Below, in pieces: positions 61,114-64,000 of a DNA stretch of 64,000 nt. Origin of the DNA: Antedon bifida (lineage: Eukaryota > Echinodermata > Crinoidea > Comatulida > Antedonidae). The stretch lies in contig OY727097.1 of NCBI GenBank assembly GCA_963402885.1, positions 8,246,001-8,310,000 of the forward strand, in the 5' to 3' direction. A model generated the notes under the pieces. The model ran no database searches, was not told the DNA's origin, and worked only from the letters and a program-made list of their open reading frames with translations. A program made the position numbers and the translations under genes. The first letter of the stretch is position 1, and the number at the start of each line of letters is the position of its first letter.

Positions 61114-61813
61114 ACAAAGAAAAACTGAGAAGAAATAATTATTACTAATAATAATAATAATATAATGTTTCTTGTGTGTTGTATATTTTCCAAAATAAGC
61201 TAGTTTTAATATAATTTTTTGATTAAACTTTAACCTACATAGAGTGATTGCATAAAAAAGGCAATTTTAAATAAGCTATCAATTTAGTTGTTCATACTGA
61301 TTCAAAGTTGTTATGTACAGACGTGACCTGCTTATTAAATGCAAAAAATGAATTCCTTAATATAAGATACTTCTCTTACACTTACTTAAATACAAAAATA
61401 ATTTTCAATCTTAAAGCCTAGGGCCTAGGGTTTTGTTTGTTTCTTTTTTTTGTCTTAGTAAAAATAGGTCGCCTTTGTCTACATGTATCACTGAGGACCA
61501 TTATGTCATATCAATCAAAATGTATTTGTCAGTACATTAATCCAAAGGATTGTGAACATTATGATCAGATAACATAACATTATGTTCAACATTTATACCA
61601 AATAATGTTGCATGTCATTAAACCTTTGTTTCTGGAAACATGTAGGAAATATACATTAACAAATAAAACATACCTCTATGGTTGAATTTGTGCAGTTATT
61701 AATTTTTATTTATTACAAATTTTCCCAAGACGAAGCCATAGACCAAAGGCCCAACTCTTGATTGATATAAATATAAAACAATGAAATGAATTTAAGATTA
61801 ACAAATTCATCTA

Positions 61814-62080
61814 GTGGAGCTGAAGCTTGGTGGCCAACATGTTTGCCTTCCAAAACTAAGGTCCAGTGGCCATACTCACCAATCACAATCAAGTGAGATA
61901 TTTCCCTTTAAAGTATTTCACTTAACTCAATAAATATTTAAGTGTTTCCCTTAAATTGTAACACTTAAATAGGAGATTTTTAAAATTTGTTTCCCTTAGC
62001 CTAAGTGTGAATGGTGAATATGGCTACTGGGTTCTTGACCTTTCCTATCTCCTAATGAGACTTTAATTTTTTTAAAGTCC
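61814..62080 (+). mobile_element. tRNA-derived SINE interrupted by a MITE
   Basis: The head GAAGCTTGGTGGCCAACATG, then TTTGCCTTCC...AAGGT, matches the SINE at 62922 up to the centre of its B-box. It then breaks off at 61863 and resumes after 62030 with GGGTTCTTGACC and CTAATGAGACTTTA. Confidence 0.65.
61863..62030. mobile_element. MITE, family C, nested in a SINE
   Basis: CCAGTGGCCATACTCACCAA on the left; the reversed right end reads CCAGTAGCCATATTCACCAT. 168 bp. The right half recurs at 42230-42282. Confidence 0.8.
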
Positions 62081-62921
62081 ATTCTGTAATTGGAAAGTTT
62101 CTCCCCATTGAATACATAAGAAATAATAAAAGAAAAAAAAAACGATATTGTTGTTTGAAATGATTTTAATTAATTGAATAATATTAGAAATACTGTTAGA
62201 ATATTTTGTGACTACACTTATAAATAGAATGATTTGACTATTCCAATGTTGGCAGAGAGAATATCACTTATATTATACAGTAATGTGTACTAATTTGCAA
62301 TATCAATATTGAAGATGATTCATAATTATTCAATCATTGTTATCAATCACAATAAATATTTTTGTAAAACTGAAAATCCGATATATTCTAATCGCCTGTT
62401 CATTCAGCCATAGGTCACCTAATGACTTATTTTTCACGCCAAACAGCGCAATGTGTTGATATTGTTACGCATCGATGACCAAACTGGTCTGTTGCCTTTT
62501 AAAATGTGTTTTAAACAATGGGTTAATATTTAATTAAAAGTAAATAACTGTGCTACCTTTATCAAACTAGTTAATAATGGTCTTTTGTTTGTTGTAATTG
62601 TTAGTTTCTGAAGAGATGGATATTTTAAGTGAGTTCAGTTGGGCGTGTGTAATAATCCGTAGATATTGTGTGTGCGTTGAACCGTAGAGGACCTATTGAA
62701 CCACACAGATCCTTGAGTCTCTGGTTCAATTCAGGTGGCCTCCTTGCGTTTCAGCTGAATGACTAGACAATCCATTGCACTTTTGTAGTTCAAAATTACA
62801 AAAGATATGAATATTAAAACATACTTGATTGTGGTTCTGTCATTTCATCAGCCAAGGAAGTTATATTTGCCTTTGTTTTTCTCAGTCTATGAATTAGAGA
62901 CAAAACTATGGTCTGAAATTG

Positions 62922-63131
62922 TAGTGGAGTTGTAGCTTGGTAGTTAATGTGTTTGCCTTCCAATCCCAAGGTCCAGGGGTCAATCCTGACCTAGTTCCAT
63001 GATTGTAACTCACGACTCAACCCCACTCCCTAAGCCTCAAATGAGACTTAGTTCAAGCATGATAAATAGTTATAATACTTAAATTGGTAAGGTGCTCACT
63101 GTTGAATGCATATGAAATGATGATGATGATT
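62922..63131 (+). mobile_element. tRNA-derived SINE, least damaged copy
   Basis: GTTGTAGCTTGGTAGTTAAT (A-box), then CAAGGTCCAGGGGTCAATCC (B-box), then a body with CTCCCTAAGCCTCAAATGAG and a (TGA)n-like tail (63117-63131). Serves as reference for the copies at 40780 and 61814. Confidence 0.65.
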
Positions 63132-64000
63132 ACTGCCTCTCTGCTGAAAAGTCTGCCCACATTTCCGCTTGGGCTGCTCCATATGAAATATAAAAAGAAT
63201 TTAGGGATTTTACTTTTGTAGTATGTACAGTAAAGTACATTGTTAGTCAACTCCTGTCCCAAATTTATTTATTTGAAATACAATTTAAATACTATTCCAC
63301 CAGACTTTTAAGCCAATAAATGTAGCTATTTAACAGTACAGCATTATTATTCTCCCTATATCAATATTGTTGTGCTTAAATCCTTCTTTTATGATATTAG
63401 AATGACTATATAAATATTTTGAATACTTGTTGTTATACACAAGCTCTATTTAGTATTGGTATTGGATATAATAATCTATATTTGTGTTATAATGTTTATT
63501 CTACTGCTGTCATCTATTCTCAGAAAGCTCTAAATATTCAGTACTTAAATATTGAGGTTATAGAAAGTTCAATGATGGTAGTCATTTGTGAAATGTAAAA
63601 CACAATTATAGAAGAAGGCGTTAAAGCTGATTTTAGTCCTTGTTTTAAATGAGTGCTTCGGCTTGAGCTTGATTATACTGTATCATAGATACTGGTTTAA
63701 AGTATTTTTCCATTCTTTTGGCACATCTCATTCTAATACATCGTCATTTAGCACTAACTTATCATCCTAACCGCACAAATGATAGTCACTCTCCAGATAG
63801 AGCATCTTTTAAATTGCCTTAAAATATTCGGCTTAGTTAATTTGTCACCATTTTCTCTACATTACAATTTGGTCACAGAGCGGTCTCACTAACTAGTGAT
63901 GGTGCCTTTCCACTGAAGACTACTATCCTTAAATTGTTCTCCCTTTTATTCTATGTATGTATACAATATTTAAATTCAATACGCTATAAAATGAAGCTTA

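Larger units (their letters stand above)
57804..64000. other. Intron-like or intergenic DNA to the right edge
   Basis: No coding exon recognised. Contains a minisatellite, two MITEs and two SINEs (listed); the remainder is AT-rich with (AAT)n around 61146. Confidence 0.4.

Overview
This is intron-rich, AT-rich animal nuclear DNA, roughly one third G+C by eye. Coding exons are short, bounded by GT..AG sites, and separated by introns and intergenic DNA full of short transposon remnants. The recognisable proteins (a Mastermind N-terminal helix, a LAPTM-type four-membrane-segment protein and a USP35/USP38-type deubiquitinase) are metazoan. An invertebrate, probably an invertebrate deuterostome such as an echinoderm, fits best. 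That placement is an inference from gene structure, compact UTRs, the repeat repertoire and very frequent TAGGCCTA octamers; it is not proven.

Layout. (1) 1-4.8 kb: first coding exon of a mastermind-like Notch co-activator on the minus strand (996-1322). The rest of that gene lies beyond the left edge. The exon is bracketed by two almost identical 147-bp repeats, each carrying a perfect CRE (TGACGTCA). (2) 4.9-12.2 kb: a seven-exon plus-strand gene for a predicted 358-residue LAPTM-like endolysosomal membrane protein with a long cytosolic tail ending in a PPxY motif. Its introns hold a LINE 3' end, SINE-like and MITE-like elements. (3) 14.7-19.8 kb: a complete seven-exon plus-strand USP35/USP38-type ubiquitin hydrolase (predicted 977 residues) with all catalytic residues visible. 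(4) 19.8-43 kb: no coding gene recognised; SINEs, MITEs, local duplications and several long perfect palindromes, some matching nuclear-receptor or POU/octamer motifs. (5) 43.0-64 kb: a CpG-richer promoter-like segment with a CCAAT box and a probable non-coding first exon ending at 43255, a second candidate untranslated exon at 57497-57803, then repeats. This may be the 5' part of a gene whose coding exons lie to the right of the window.

The three recognised genes do not form a pathway or operon. Two have ubiquitin links (a USP, and a LAPTM-like protein with a PPxY motif that could recruit Nedd4-type ligases), which is probably coincidental. I did not find a convincing undescribed biological system. 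The most unusual items are the CRE-bearing repeat pair around the mastermind exon, a 41-bp perfect palindrome with clustered octamers inside a 152-bp tandem duplication, an 18-bp perfect palindrome made of two nuclear-receptor half-sites, and the TAGGCCTA excess.
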